64,000 nucleotides of DNA, from assembly GCF_000422765.1 (NCBI RefSeq), contig NZ_AUGR01000002.1, positions 124,001 to 188,000 on the forward strand. Direction: 5' to 3'. Shown here in pieces: positions 55,041 through 64,000 of the stretch. Below the pieces are notes generated by a model that was not told where the DNA came from, did no database searches, and was given only the letters and a program-made list of their open reading frames with translations. A program made the position numbers and the translations under genes. The DNA is from Neptunomonas japonica DSM 18939 (lineage in GTDB: Bacteria; Pseudomonadota; Gammaproteobacteria; Pseudomonadales; Balneatricaceae). The number at the start of each line of letters is the position of its first letter. The stretch's first letter is position 1.

Positions 55041-56194
55041 GTGGTAGCTGCCAGGGGAAACCCTCTTCATTGCCTGAAACCCCTACTCATGGGCAACCGC
55101 TCTGGTTATTAGCTGAGCTAACCTATAAATGCCCCTTACAGTGCCCGTATTGCTCTAACCCGAAAGACTTTGCCGATTTCACTGAAGAACTAACGACAGA
55201 GGAGTGGATAAAAGTATTTGAAGAAGGCCGCAAGTTAGGCGCAGTGCAGCTCGGTTTTTCTGGTGGTGAACCTTTGGTACGCCAAGACCTGAGCAGGCTA
55301 ATTCATGAAGCACGCAAGCTAGGTTATTACACTAACTTAATCACCTCGGGTGTTGGTCTGAACGAGCGCAAGGTAGCGGAGTTTCGTGATGCGGGGCTCG
55401 ATCATATCCAAGTGAGCTTCCAAGCCAGTGATGAAAGCGTTAACAATATGTTGGCAGGTTCACAAAAGGCGTTTCAACAGAAGTTAAAAATGGCCCGCGA
55501 GGTAAAAGCTCAAGGTTATCCTATGGTGCTTAACTTTGTTACACATCGGCATAATATTGATCAAATAGACCGTATTATCGAGCTTTGTGTTGAGTTAGAG
55601 GCAGATTATGTTGAGTTAGCTACCTGCCAATATTACGGTTGGGCGTATGAAAATCGCCAACAATTGATGCCCACACGGGCTCAACTGGAGCGTGCTGAGC
55701 GTATTACTAACGAATATCGTGCTAAGCTGGCCGCTGCGGGTAATCCGATTAAATTAATCTTTGTTACCCCCGACTATTACGAAGAGCGCCCTAAGGGCTG
55801 TATGAATGGCTGGGGGCAAGTCTTCTTGACAGTAACACCAGACGGGCAAGCATTGCCGTGCCATAGCGCAAGAATGCTGCCTATCGAGTTCCCTAATGTG
55901 CGTGAGCACTCGCTTGACCATATCTGGAATGAGTCATTTGGTTTTAATCACTTTCGTGGTTATGAGTGGATGAAAGAGCCATGTCGCTCGTGTGATGAGA
56001 AAGAGAAAGATTTTGGTGGTTGTCGTTGTCAGGCGTATATGATGACAGGCGATGCGCATAATACTGACCCTGTGTGCAGTAAATCCTCGCATCATGACAT
56101 CATCCTAAACGCTAGAGCTGAGGCCGAAAAGCCCGCCGCTGAGCCGTTCTTATACCGTAACGAGCGTAATTCACGTGTCTTCTGTAAAGGCTAA
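55037..56194 (+). CDS. pqqE: PqqA peptide cyclase PqqE (radical SAM/SPASM)
   Basis: A 385-residue radical SAM enzyme that joins Glu15 and Tyr19 of PqqA. Seen: the 4Fe-4S motif with Cys32, Cys36 and Cys39 ([12 protein letters not shown]), the SAM-binding FSGGEPLVR, and the SPASM auxiliary-cluster cysteines [33 protein letters not shown] and DPVCSKS. Full length compared with the family. Confidence 0.98.
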   Translation: MSGSCQGKPSSLPETPTHGQPLWLLAELTYKCPLQCPYCSNPKDFADFTEELTTEEWIKVFEEGRKLGAVQLGFSGGEPLVRQDLSRLIHEARKLGYYTNLITSGVGLNERKVAEFRDAGLDHIQVSFQASDESVNNMLAGSQKAFQQKLKMAREVKAQGYPMVLNFVTHRHNIDQIDRIIELCVELEADYVELATCQYYGWAYENRQQLMPTRAQLERAERITNEYRAKLAAAGNPIKLIFVTPDYYEERPKGCMNGWGQVFLTVTPDGQALPCHSARMLPIEFPNVREHSLDHIWNESFGFNHFRGYEWMKEPCRSCDEKEKDFGGCRCQAYMMTGDAHNTDPVCSKSSHHDIILNARAEAEKPAAEPFLYRNERNSRVFCKG

Positions 56195-58049
56195 AACGCC
56201 ATTAATACCACTGACTGCTGAGCAGGCAGTCGCTGGGCTTAAAGATTATGGGCAGCTCGCCTGTGATGCAGAGGGTGTTTTATTTTGGGTTGAGTACCGC
56301 CCAGAAGAGGCTGGACGAAACTGCCTCATTCGCTATGCAAATGGACACCCGCAGAACCTAACCCCCGCTGAGTTTGATGTACGTAGTACTGTGCATGAGT
56401 ACGGTGGTTTAAGCTGGTGTTTAATTGATTCACAAAGCTGGGTTTTTGTGAATAAGCAAGATCAACAGCTATACCTGCAAACACTTCATATAGAACCACC
56501 TAAACAGTTAACATTCCATTTGGAATCTAGGTTTGGTGAGCCTCATTATGATGCGCAACATCACCGTATTATCATGCTTGAAGAGATGCATTCCAGCAAG
56601 AATGTATTAAATCGTGTCGTGTCTTTGTGTTTGTCCAGTGGTCGCTTGACGGTATTGCACCAAGTGCATGATTTTTATAGCTCTATCGCGCTTTCATCGG
56701 ATGGCCAGCATTGTATTTTTATTAGCTGGGATCACCCCAATCAGCCATGGATAGCGACTCAGCTGCATCATTGCTCATTTGATGCTACAGGCCATGTGAT
56801 TGATGCTTGCGTCTTGTCAGGGAGCCGTGATGTAGAAGAATCAATTTTACAGCCGTCGTTTGATGAAGAGGGCAATGTTTGGGCGGTTACCGATCAGTCG
56901 GGATGGTGGAACCTGAGTTGTTACGATAGCAAGCAGCAAGTATTCACACCCTATTGGTCAGTAGAAGCGGATTGCACGACAGCACCTTGGCAGTTTGGTG
57001 GTTATCATTATGCGATTACACAGCGCAAAATCACGCTGGTGCGCCTCCAGCAAGCGTCAGCTGCTTTATTGCAGCTACACAAAGGTGAAGTGATTCGCCA
57101 GCTTGGCAGAGAGTACAGCCAGTTTAGGTCAATGATTAGCACTGCGCATAAAATATACGCTGTTGCGAACTCTCCCTCTTGTTTGCCAGTGGTGATCGAG
57201 ATTGATCAGTTTAGTGGCAAGGCGCTAGAGCTATCTGGTTCTGTAAATAATCTCACTGAGCTTTCATTACCAAGGCATGTTAGTTTTCCGGTAAAAAGCG
57301 GCGAAGCATTCGGTTTGTTTTATCCCCCGCTTGATGGATATCTTGCTAAGCAAGTTGGTGATTCTCCACCGCCCTTGGTGTTGTTCTTTCATGGAGGGCC
57401 TACGGCGTGTGCCTACCCCGTACTAAATCCGCGTATTCAGTATTGGACGCAGCGCGGTTATGCCGTGATGGATCTAAATTACCGGGGTAGTAGTGGCTAT
57501 GGCCGTAATTATCGATTGCTGTTACATAAGCAGTGGGGCATTAGTGATGTAGAAGATGCAGACGCTGCCGTTGATTTTTTATCAAGCAGAGGCTTAATTA
57601 ATGCACACAAAGTGTTTGTGCGTGGCAGCAGTGCTGGTGGCTTTACGGCGCTAGCGGCGTTAGCTTTTTCAAATCGCTTTGCCGCAGGGGCCAGCTTGTA
57701 TGGTGTTACAGATCCTTTAGCCCTTGCCAAGGCCACGCATAAGTTTGAGTCGCACTACCTGGACTGGCTTATTGGCTCACCTCTTACAGAACAAGAGGTT
57801 TATCAGGCTCGTTCTCCTTTAGCGCATGCCAAGCAGATTCAGGTGCCGGTGATTTTTTTTCAAGGGGAGCGAGATGCGGTGGTTGTGCCGGAGCAGACGC
57901 GAGCCATGGTACAAGCGTTAAATGATCAATCGATACCTGTTGAAGCCTATTACTATGCGCAAGAGGGGCATGGCTTTAGATCGAGTGAGAACTTGGCTGA
58001 TGCACTGGAAAAAGAGTATGACTTCTACCAGCGTATCGTTGACGCATGA
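56175..58049 (+). CDS. S9 family prolyl-oligopeptidase-like peptidase (PQQ operon)
   Basis: A 624-residue protein with an N-terminal seven-bladed beta-propeller and a C-terminal alpha/beta-hydrolase peptidase domain. Catalytic triad: Ser486 in RGSSAGGF, Asp567 in GERDAVV and His599 in QEGHGF. Begins at GTG inside pqqE, 20 bases before its stop, so it is coupled to the PQQ operon. Similar genes follow pqqE in Pseudomonas. No pqqF protease is in this window, so this enzyme could process or degrade PqqA-derived peptides; that is inference. Confidence 0.9.
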   Translation: MSSVKAKTPLIPLTAEQAVAGLKDYGQLACDAEGVLFWVEYRPEEAGRNCLIRYANGHPQNLTPAEFDVRSTVHEYGGLSWCLIDSQSWVFVNKQDQQLYLQTLHIEPPKQLTFHLESRFGEPHYDAQHHRIIMLEEMHSSKNVLNRVVSLCLSSGRLTVLHQVHDFYSSIALSSDGQHCIFISWDHPNQPWIATQLHHCSFDATGHVIDACVLSGSRDVEESILQPSFDEEGNVWAVTDQSGWWNLSCYDSKQQVFTPYWSVEADCTTAPWQFGGYHYAITQRKITLVRLQQASAALLQLHKGEVIRQLGREYSQFRSMISTAHKIYAVANSPSCLPVVIEIDQFSGKALELSGSVNNLTELSLPRHVSFPVKSGEAFGLFYPPLDGYLAKQVGDSPPPLVLFFHGGPTACAYPVLNPRIQYWTQRGYAVMDLNYRGSSGYGRNYRLLLHKQWGISDVEDADAAVDFLSSRGLINAHKVFVRGSSAGGFTALAALAFSNRFAAGASLYGVTDPLALAKATHKFESHYLDWLIGSPLTEQEVYQARSPLAHAKQIQVPVIFFQGERDAVVVPEQTRAMVQALNDQSIPVEAYYYAQEGHGFRSSENLADALEKEYDFYQRIVDA

Positions 58050-58065
58050 TTTGGGCTTTTCTGCT

Positions 58066-59325
58066 TTAACCCATTTTCTTTTTGTAAGCCGCTACCATCT
58101 TCTTAAAAGCAGTGCGGTTTCTGCCTTCAATCTCGGTCATGATAGGAATATCTGAACTCATAGCATTTACTGCACGATTATTTATATGTAGTTCGTAATG
58201 TAGATGAGCCCCTGTTGAGCGCCCTGAGTTACCTGATAAAGCAATTTTTTGGCCACGAGATACGCGCTGGCCTTTACGAACATAAGCCTTCTTCAGGTGC
58301 AAATAACGTGTTTTGTACTTCTGGCCGTGTTTGATTTTGATATAAAGGCCCGCATACGTGTGCTTCTTTACTTCAGTGACAATACCATCTCCGGTTGATA
58401 ATACTGGTGTACCAATCGGAGTGGCAAAATCGGTACCATTGTGTGGCCTAATTAAGCGAGTAATGGGATGGCGGCGCCTAGGGTTAAAGCCAGAGGTAAT
58501 ACGGAACTTTTTAACCAAGGGATAGCGGGAAAAAGCACGCTCTAGGCCGACACCTTTTTTATCGTAATAGCTGTCTTTATAGAGATAAGCAGTGACTTCT
58601 TGTTTGCGATTAATGATACGGATGGCTTCAACACGCGTTTCGCCTGTCTCTTGGCCTTCAACCGCTTGTTTGGAGCGAATAATCTGAAAGGTATCGCCCA
58701 GACGGAAACCTTTATTAAAATTGATTTTTTCTTTCAATAAAGAGGATATTTCCATGATGTCGCCAGCTTTAAGGCCAGCACGAGATGCTGAGTTATAAAA
58801 ACTACCTTTAACATCACCAGCCAGTACTTCTTGCTTCCAAGTACCTGGAATAATCAACTCTTGGTACTCAAACCCACCGGCAGCTACCTGTTGATAAACA
58901 ACCTTGTGTGCCAGGCTGAACTCGATTTCTAATCTGTCTAGTTTCTGTGTTTCTGTGTTTAACCAGAAGCGTAATGTATTACCTGGTTTTAGTGTGTCCA
59001 ATGCAAGAATGGCAAGGTCGGTTTCTAAAATGGCATACATGGTTGATTGCGGGATACGCAACAGCTCAAAAATTGAACTTAGAGAGTCTCCTTTGGAGAT
59101 ACTGTAGGCGTAATTTGCTGGGTCTTTACTGTCAGTTTTGTATTCAAAGTCGCTAAGGTCGACTTCTGAAGAAGCAAGCTTTGGTAGTGTCAGTGTTTTG
59201 CTGGAATCGTTTCCACCCAAGAACAGTATTAAAAATACTAATAGAGCAAGAAGCACAGATAGAAATTTGTGGAGCGAAGGTAAACGGGACCAAAAAAGAT
59301 CCGCATTCATCATAACTTGGCGCAT
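58066..59325 (-). CDS. M23 peptidoglycan endopeptidase (MepM-like)
   Basis: A 419-residue envelope protein: one N-terminal membrane anchor (about residues 18-38), an OapA/LysM-like region with YSISKGDSLSSIFELLRI, a spacer domain, and a C-terminal M23 lysostaphin-type domain with the zinc ligands in RPHNGTDFATPIG and LHYELH. The layout matches E. coli MepM (YebA), which cuts D-Ala-mDAP cross-links. Convergent with the S9 peptidase. Confidence 0.93.
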   Translation of the reverse strand: MRQVMMNADLFWSRLPSLHKFLSVLLALLVFLILFLGGNDSSKTLTLPKLASSEVDLSDFEYKTDSKDPANYAYSISKGDSLSSIFELLRIPQSTMYAILETDLAILALDTLKPGNTLRFWLNTETQKLDRLEIEFSLAHKVVYQQVAAGGFEYQELIIPGTWKQEVLAGDVKGSFYNSASRAGLKAGDIMEISSLLKEKINFNKGFRLGDTFQIIRSKQAVEGQETGETRVEAIRIINRKQEVTAYLYKDSYYDKKGVGLERAFSRYPLVKKFRITSGFNPRRRHPITRLIRPHNGTDFATPIGTPVLSTGDGIVTEVKKHTYAGLYIKIKHGQKYKTRYLHLKKAYVRKGQRVSRGQKIALSGNSGRSTGAHLHYELHINNRAVNAMSSDIPIMTEIEGRNRTAFKKMVAAYKKKMG

Positions 59326-59504
59326 ATAAGCGTAAAACCATACAAAAGATGAGATATATGGCGGTTAAAGTAGCTGATTAGGCTTTATATGCCAAGCCTG
59401 AAGGCCTATTTACGGGTGCAAATAGTGTATTTATGGGCTTTTCATCGGGGAAGGCATCCCGCAGAATGAGTTTAGTTTAAAAATTATTAGAGAAGCACAC
59501 ATCA

Positions 59505-60122
59505 ATGAGTACGCTGAATAAGCACTATATTTTTGGTTACGGTAGTTTAATCAACAGCCTTAGCCGAGCGGTAACAGGAGAGTCTGGTGCCGTGTTGCCC
59601 GTAAAAGTGATGGGATATGAAAGATCTTGGTCGGTGATGTCACCTGACTTTGGCATGAGTTCTGTTGCTGTCGTGCAGCGTGAAGGCGCTTATTGTAACG
59701 GTGTGTTGGTCGAAGTGCCTGAGAGCGAAATTCCTCATTTTGATTTGCGTGAGCAGGGATACGAGCGTTCAAGAATCGAGCCTCATCAGATAGAGGCTTA
59801 TCAAGAGATTGTTTTGCCAGAAGGGACCTTGTGGATCTACCACGCCTGTGAAATTACTCCCCCTACACAAGATTGTCCCATCGCCTTGAGTTATGCCGAC
59901 GTAATTTTAGCGGGTTGTATTGAGCATGGTCACGAGTTTGCTTGTGAGTTTATATCTTTAACAAAAGGCTGGGAGTTTCCGGCACTTAATGATCGCATCA
60001 CGCCTCGTTACCCACGTGTACAGCCACAGCTTTGTACGCACAAAATCAACATGTTTATTGCGGGGGCGATTAATTTAACGCAGGAAGAGTTATCTGTGCC
60101 CTATAAAGAGCCTAAACAGTAA
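59505..60122 (+). CDS. Gamma-glutamylcyclotransferase-like protein
   Basis: A 205-residue protein with the GGCT fold signature IFGYGSLIN near the N-terminus and a glutamate-bearing FDLREQGYERSRIE, as in the AIG2/GGCT family. Related proteins release 5-oxoproline from gamma-glutamyl peptides or glutathione. The exact substrate is not determinable. Stand-alone gene followed by a terminator 174 bases later. Confidence 0.82.
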   Translation: MSTLNKHYIFGYGSLINSLSRAVTGESGAVLPVKVMGYERSWSVMSPDFGMSSVAVVQREGAYCNGVLVEVPESEIPHFDLREQGYERSRIEPHQIEAYQEIVLPEGTLWIYHACEITPPTQDCPIALSYADVILAGCIEHGHEFACEFISLTKGWEFPALNDRITPRYPRVQPQLCTHKINMFIAGAINLTQEELSVPYKEPKQ

Positions 60123-60295
60123 CTCCAAACTCCCTTCTGTAATCTAATACTAAAGCAGCAAAGCGACAGTAGTAGTAAATTTGCGCTTTTGCAGAAGGGA
60201 TTAAAGCCGCAAGAAAAAGCATAATTTACCTGTTGTTTCTTCAAGCCATTCCTGTTTTTTCGTTGGTATTCTACTGTTATCAACAGGTCTTTTTG

Positions 60296-60319
60296 CCCGC
60301 ATCTAATGCGGGTTTTTTT
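60296..60319 (+). terminator. Rho-independent terminator
   Basis: CCCGCAT-CTA-ATGCGGG, perfect 7-bp stem followed by seven T. It lies 174 bases after the GGCT-like gene, far enough that it may end a separate small transcript. Confidence 0.92.
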
Positions 60320-60404
60320 ATGCCTGAAAGGTTGTAGAGTCAGACATTATTCATCGTAATCCGCTATGATTTAGCTCTTTGTGTTTCTATAAGTAGGATA
60401 AAAG

Positions 60405-61352
60405 ATGGCCGGTTCTAGCCTGTTAACCTTAATTGATGATATTGCGACGTTACTTGATGATGTGGCGTTAATGACCAAGATAGCTGCTAAAAAGACAGCA
60501 GGAGTCTTAGGTGATGATCTTGCTCTTAATGCTGAGCAAGTCTCGGGTGTCAAAGCCGACCGTGAGTTACCCGTTGTTTGGGCTGTTGCCAAAGGCTCGC
60601 TACTTAATAAAGTTTTTTTGGTGCCCGGAGCTTTAGCGATTAGCTATTTTCTGCCATGGCTCATTATTCCTATGCTCATGCTGGGAGGGTTGTTTCTGTG
60701 TTATGAGGGCTTTGAGAAGGTCGCTCATAAGTATCTTCACAGTGCTGATGAAGATAAAGCACACCGTGCTGAGCTTGAAGCCGCAATCGATGATGCCAGT
60801 GTTGATATGGTGGCGTTTGAAGCAAAGAAAATCAAAGGCGCTATTCGTACCGATTTTATCTTATCCGCAGAAATTATTGTTATTACTCTGGGAACGGTTG
60901 CAGGAGCGCCGTTGGTGACTCAGTTGGCCGTGCTTATCACAATAGCATTAGCGGTTACTGTCGGTGTTTATGGGATTGTTGCTGGTATCGTGAAATTAGA
61001 CGATTTGGGTTTTTATCTGAACGCTAAAAAAGGAGTGAGTGCTTGGATTAGCTTTCAGAAAAAGCTGGGGCATTGGATTATTCTCGCTGCGCCTTACCTG
61101 ATGAAAGGGTTAGCAACGGTAGGTACTATCGCTATGTTTCTTGTTGGTGGCGGTATTATTTCGCACGGAATCCCTGTGCTGCACCACTTGATAGAAGGTG
61201 CTGAAACTAAAGCTGAAATGCTACCGGCAGTCGGTTCTATTTTAGGTGCTTTGACGCCGACGTTATTGAATTTTGGTATTGGTATAGTTGCGGGTGCTTT
61301 AACTGTCGCGGTTGTGAGCTTAGGGCAGAAAATCTTTAACAAAGAGAAGTAG
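60405..61352 (+). CDS. DUF808 inner-membrane protein (YedI-like)
   Basis: A 315-residue polytopic protein with the DUF808 opening MAGSSLLTLIDDIATLLDD (then VALMTKIAAKKTAGVLGDDLA) and at least six hydrophobic segments, ending in GKI-type basic tail. E. coli YedI belongs here; function unknown. Stand-alone, converging on the porin gene. Confidence 0.92.
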   Translation: MAGSSLLTLIDDIATLLDDVALMTKIAAKKTAGVLGDDLALNAEQVSGVKADRELPVVWAVAKGSLLNKVFLVPGALAISYFLPWLIIPMLMLGGLFLCYEGFEKVAHKYLHSADEDKAHRAELEAAIDDASVDMVAFEAKKIKGAIRTDFILSAEIIVITLGTVAGAPLVTQLAVLITIALAVTVGVYGIVAGIVKLDDLGFYLNAKKGVSAWISFQKKLGHWIILAAPYLMKGLATVGTIAMFLVGGGIISHGIPVLHHLIEGAETKAEMLPAVGSILGALTPTLLNFGIGIVAGALTVAVVSLGQKIFNKEK

Positions 61353-61355
61353 CAG

Positions 61356-61395
61356 AAAAACCACAGAGTGAAGTGAAGGGGGCCGCACTCTGTGG
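61356..61395 (-). terminator. Rho-independent terminator of the porin gene
   Basis: CCACAGAGTG and CACTCTGTGG form a perfect 10-bp stem around a 15-base loop; on the minus strand TTTTT follows. It also separates the porin from the convergent DUF808 gene. Confidence 0.85.
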
Positions 61396-61405
61396 CAAGT
61401 GTTGC

Positions 61406-62530
61406 TTACCAGGTTAATACGGCACCCAGTGCAACAGTGTCCGTTTCACGGGCGTCACTTTCTGTACGGTCGTACTCTGCTACTAGTTTGAGGTTGTTAT
61501 TCACTGTATGGAACCAAGCAACGGCGGTATTTTGTGCATCTAGATCATTGGCTGCTGCCGTTGTGCCCCCTGAATTCTCTCCATAAGACGCCACTAGACG
61601 CTCATTACCCATAGTGTAAGACGCCTGAACCAGATAGCCATCTACATCGGCGCTGTCAGAGGTGACTAGGTTAGCTAACCCCGCCGTACCTACACCGCTA
61701 GCACTAAAACCAGAAGCGGTAAGAGATAGGCCCGATACCTTAACATTAACACCATAGGCCACGCCGCTAGAGTCAACATCAGCTGTGCCAGAGTCGGAGC
61801 TTTGCGCCATCCCGCTAATCCAAGCTTTAAGGGGGACGTTCTCGCTTAACTGTGTAGCAAAAGTTAGTTCTGCCTCTAAACGAGGTGCGCTTTCTTCTGA
61901 GCCAGCACTTGATTTACTTGGATCCATTAAACCCAAGGCCAGCTGGAAGCCATTAGATGTAGGAGTGCGATAAGTGATCTGCGCATTAGGGAAAGGGTAT
62001 AAGTAACCTGTACCAATATTACCAAAGGATACGCCTTGCCCATCAACTAAGCCGTCAGTGCCTACTTGTCCGTAACCGAGTAATAGTTCATCTCCCAGGA
62101 TGTTGCTGCGGCCAAATAACGAGAAGTCTTTACCGATGAGAATTTGTCCCCACTCGCCGTCGACGGTGCCGTAAAATTGACGAACATCGATACCGGTAGA
62201 GGTAAGGTTGGTATTTGCATCATTCACAGAGACCCAAAAAGAAGAGCGAGCACCGAGTTTAAGATCGTCTACCTGTTTTTTAAAGTTGAAACCAATATAG
62301 TTAGGCAAGAAACCCATTTTTACACGTGACTGGCTACGGTCTAGTGTGTTGTCGATATCATCAATTTGGCTATTTACGTAAAAAGTGTTGATGAGTCCAT
62401 CGGTGCTAAAAGTAGTTTCATCTTGATCATAAAGGTTAAGACCTGCTGATGCTTGGGTGCATAGGCCAACGGCCACCGCGCAGGTTAATAGCTTTAGATG
62501 TGATTTGAGGTGTGACTTTTTATTTTTCAT
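61406..62530 (-). CDS. Outer-membrane porin (Gram-negative general porin type)
   Basis: A 374-residue porin: signal peptide ending QASA, then alternating beta strands throughout, the internal segment GEWGQILIGKDFSLFGRSN near residue 130 (typical of the eyelet-loop region) and a C-terminal strand ending GAVLTW, with the aromatic last residue required for BAM. Sixteen-stranded trimeric type by length. Solute specificity unknown. Monocistronic. Confidence 0.9.
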   Translation of the reverse strand: MKNKKSHLKSHLKLLTCAVAVGLCTQASAGLNLYDQDETTFSTDGLINTFYVNSQIDDIDNTLDRSQSRVKMGFLPNYIGFNFKKQVDDLKLGARSSFWVSVNDANTNLTSTGIDVRQFYGTVDGEWGQILIGKDFSLFGRSNILGDELLLGYGQVGTDGLVDGQGVSFGNIGTGYLYPFPNAQITYRTPTSNGFQLALGLMDPSKSSAGSEESAPRLEAELTFATQLSENVPLKAWISGMAQSSDSGTADVDSSGVAYGVNVKVSGLSLTASGFSASGVGTAGLANLVTSDSADVDGYLVQASYTMGNERLVASYGENSGGTTAAANDLDAQNTAVAWFHTVNNNLKLVAEYDRTESDARETDTVALGAVLTW

Positions 62531-62870
62531 ATTGTCCCCGAAAGTGTGTGTTTAGCTTAGCGCTGTGACGTACATATCATCGGGGTTAGCGGCCCATTGG
62601 CGAATGCCTCTTTGGCGCTGAATTGATCGGCTATTAGCCTTGTCGTACTCGTGTCTTAAAGAATCTAACTCTCTGTAATATAATGACTTAGTGCCATGGT
62701 CGTGGGTCTAGGTGTAATACTGGGAGGGGCTTTTAGTGGTAGTTTTTTGGGCAGGTGCAGCATAGCCCTAAATACCGGCTGGATTGTAAAAACTGTGTAA
62801 ACTTCATATCCTCTCTAATACGCCAGATTCATTGCGGCGTCTAAGACAATAAGAAAGTTGAGTACAGTTC
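62531..62870. promoter_or_regulatory. Divergent region between the porin and the alcohol dehydrogenase
   Basis: 340 bases. It must carry both promoters. A minus-strand frame at 62552-62707 is open for 51 codons with protein-like composition but has no start codon; see the findings. No operator was recognised. Confidence 0.4.
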
Positions 62871-64000
62871 ATGAGCACTGATATTTCTAACTTACGTAAA
62901 TTTGTATCACCGGAAATTATCTTCGGTGCAGGCGCACGCCACACTGTTGCAAATTATGCGCGAACCTTTGGTGCACGTAAGGTACTGATTGTTTCTGATC
63001 CAGGTGTGATGAAAGCTGGCTGGATTGAAGATGTTATCACCAGCTTAGAAGATCAGCAGATCCCCTATGCGGTGTTTACGGATGTATCGCCTAACCCTCG
63101 TTGTGAAGAGGTGATGAGCGGTGCTCAGTTTTACGAGCAGCAAGGCTGCAATGTTATTGTTGGTATTGGCGGTGGTAGTCCGATGGATTGCGCTAAAGGT
63201 ATCGGTATTGTTAGCGCGCATGGCCGTCATATTTTAGAGTTTGAGGGTGTAGATACCATCGATGTGGCCATCCCTCCGCTTATCTTTATACCCACTACTG
63301 CGGGGACCTCGGCGGATGTCTCTCAGTTTGCGATTATTTCTGATCAAAATGAGAAGGTGAAATTTTCCATTGTGAGCAAAGCTGTTGTGCCAGATGTGTC
63401 ACTTATTGACCCTGAAACAACAGCAACAATGGATGGTTTTTTGAGTGCCTGTACCGGTATTGATGCGCTTGTCCACGCGATCGAAGCTTTTGTGTCTACT
63501 GGTGCAGGCCCTTTAACGGATATGCATGCACTGGATGCTATCCGCTTGATCAATATGAACATTGTTCCCCTCGTAGAAGACCCCAAGGACATGCATCTGC
63601 GTGAGCAGATTATGTTGGGCTCAATGAAAGCAGGCTTAGCCTTTTCTAATGCTATTTTGGGGGCAGTACATGCAATGTCGCATAGCTTGGGTGGCTTTTT
63701 AGACCTGCCACATGGTTTATGTAATGCGATGTTGTTGGAGCACGTGATTGATTTTAACTACTCTGAAGCGACAGACCGATTTAAAGTTGTTGCCCAAACG
63801 ATGGGTATTGATACGCGTGGTTTAACCACTCCACAGATCAAGCAGCGCTTAATGCAACATGTCATCTCACTTAAAGCCGATGTAGGGCTGACGCAAAAAT
63901 TAGCTGCTCAAGGGGTGAGTCTCACCGATATACCAACCTTATCGTCTAAAGCGATGAAAGACCCTTGTATCGTGACAAATCCGCGTAAATCAAACCAGCG
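62871..64000 (+). CDS. ercA: Iron-containing alcohol dehydrogenase, ErcA-like (3' end outside window)
   Basis: The first 376 codons of a group III (Fe-dependent) alcohol dehydrogenase, cut by the window edge; the family ends about a dozen residues later. Seen: GIGGGSPMDCAKGIGI (nucleotide binding), IPTTAGTSADVS, and the metal ligands in CTGIDALVHAIEAF and AVHAMSHSLGGFLDLPHGLCNA. The overall sequence is that of ErcA, which in Pseudomonas is tied to regulation of PQQ-dependent ethanol oxidation; the PQQ operon 5 kb upstream supports this. Confidence 0.88.
   Translation, partial: MSTDISNLRKFVSPEIIFGAGARHTVANYARTFGARKVLIVSDPGVMKAGWIEDVITSLEDQQIPYAVFTDVSPNPRCEEVMSGAQFYEQQGCNVIVGIGGGSPMDCAKGIGIVSAHGRHILEFEGVDTIDVAIPPLIFIPTTAGTSADVSQFAIISDQNEKVKFSIVSKAVVPDVSLIDPETTATMDGFLSACTGIDALVHAIEAFVSTGAGPLTDMHALDAIRLINMNIVPLVEDPKDMHLREQIMLGSMKAGLAFSNAILGAVHAMSHSLGGFLDLPHGLCNAMLLEHVIDFNYSEATDRFKVVAQTMGIDTRGLTTPQIKQRLMQHVISLKADVGLTQKLAAQGVSLTDIPTLSSKAMKDPCIVTNPRKSNQ

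Noticed and set aside
59405-59490. 26-codon frame (MPSLKAYLRV) between the M23 peptidase and the GGCT-like gene
   Set aside because: No ribosome binding site, arbitrary composition; likely chance.
60101-60283. 60-codon minus-strand frame overlapping the GGCT-like gene end
   Set aside because: Cysteine- and leucine-rich low-quality composition and overlap with a real gene; no signals.

Overview
The window reads as the chromosome of a marine gammaproteobacterium of the Oceanospirillales type (the Neptuniibacter, Amphritea and Marinobacterium neighbourhood is my guess; genus cannot be fixed from sequence reading alone). Reasons: the fmt-def/LysM-dprA-tsaC-hemF-aroE order, the large NAD-dependent glutamate dehydrogenase, Zur-controlled znu genes, a PQQ operon of the Pseudomonas type, and an outer-membrane porin. 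No prophage, transposase or CRISPR array was seen; nearly all genes look native.

Layout. 0-6.7 kb: a lipid A acyltransferase, then a minus-strand run trkH, trkA, rsmB, fmt, def. 6.8-11.4 kb: divergent plus-strand run LysM protein, dprA, tsaC, hemF, aroE. 11.5-21 kb: a Lon-like protease, a small cytochrome c, the 1587-residue glutamate dehydrogenase, a DUF2971 protein and an Lrp-type regulator. 21-28.4 kb: a DMT transporter and an iron-linked periplasmic cluster (DUF1513, two imelysins, a di-heme oxidoreductase and a divergent MauG-type di-heme protein) around a perfect Fur-box palindrome.

28.5-38.8 kb is the most unusual stretch. Five paralogous genes for small secreted proteins (about 75 mature residues, no cysteine, no family I recognise) lie scattered between unrelated genes. 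Each carries the same upstream leader: a TTTCAG-N5-TTTCAG direct repeat with 11-bp period, a TTTTAAAGT element, an invariant block containing a CAGCG/CGCTG hairpin, and an AAGGA ribosome binding site. An OmpR-family response regulator and its histidine kinase sit between copies 1 and 2 and are the obvious candidate regulators. I regard this as the likely undescribed system of the window.

38.8-49.1 kb: a Tat-exported agmatine-deiminase-like enzyme, a DUF4344 metallopeptidase, a gamma-carbonic anhydrase homologue, oligopeptidase A, a YheV-like zinc ribbon, tag, a MATE exporter, and the znuB-znuC-zur / znuA locus with two tandem Zur boxes. 49.1-52.7 kb: two identical tRNA-Leu(CAG) genes, a 41-residue membrane protein, an unknown membrane protein bounded by a 14-bp inverted repeat, a 58-residue protein, a HAD hydrolase and a membrane-anchored unknown. 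52.8-58 kb: the PQQ operon pqqABCDE plus an S9 peptidase. 58-64 kb: an M23 peptidase, a gamma-glutamylcyclotransferase-like protein, a DUF808 membrane protein, a porin, and an iron-type alcohol dehydrogenase (ErcA-like) that runs off the right edge. PQQ synthesis and the ErcA-like gene suggest PQQ-dependent alcohol oxidation, though no quinoprotein dehydrogenase is in the window.
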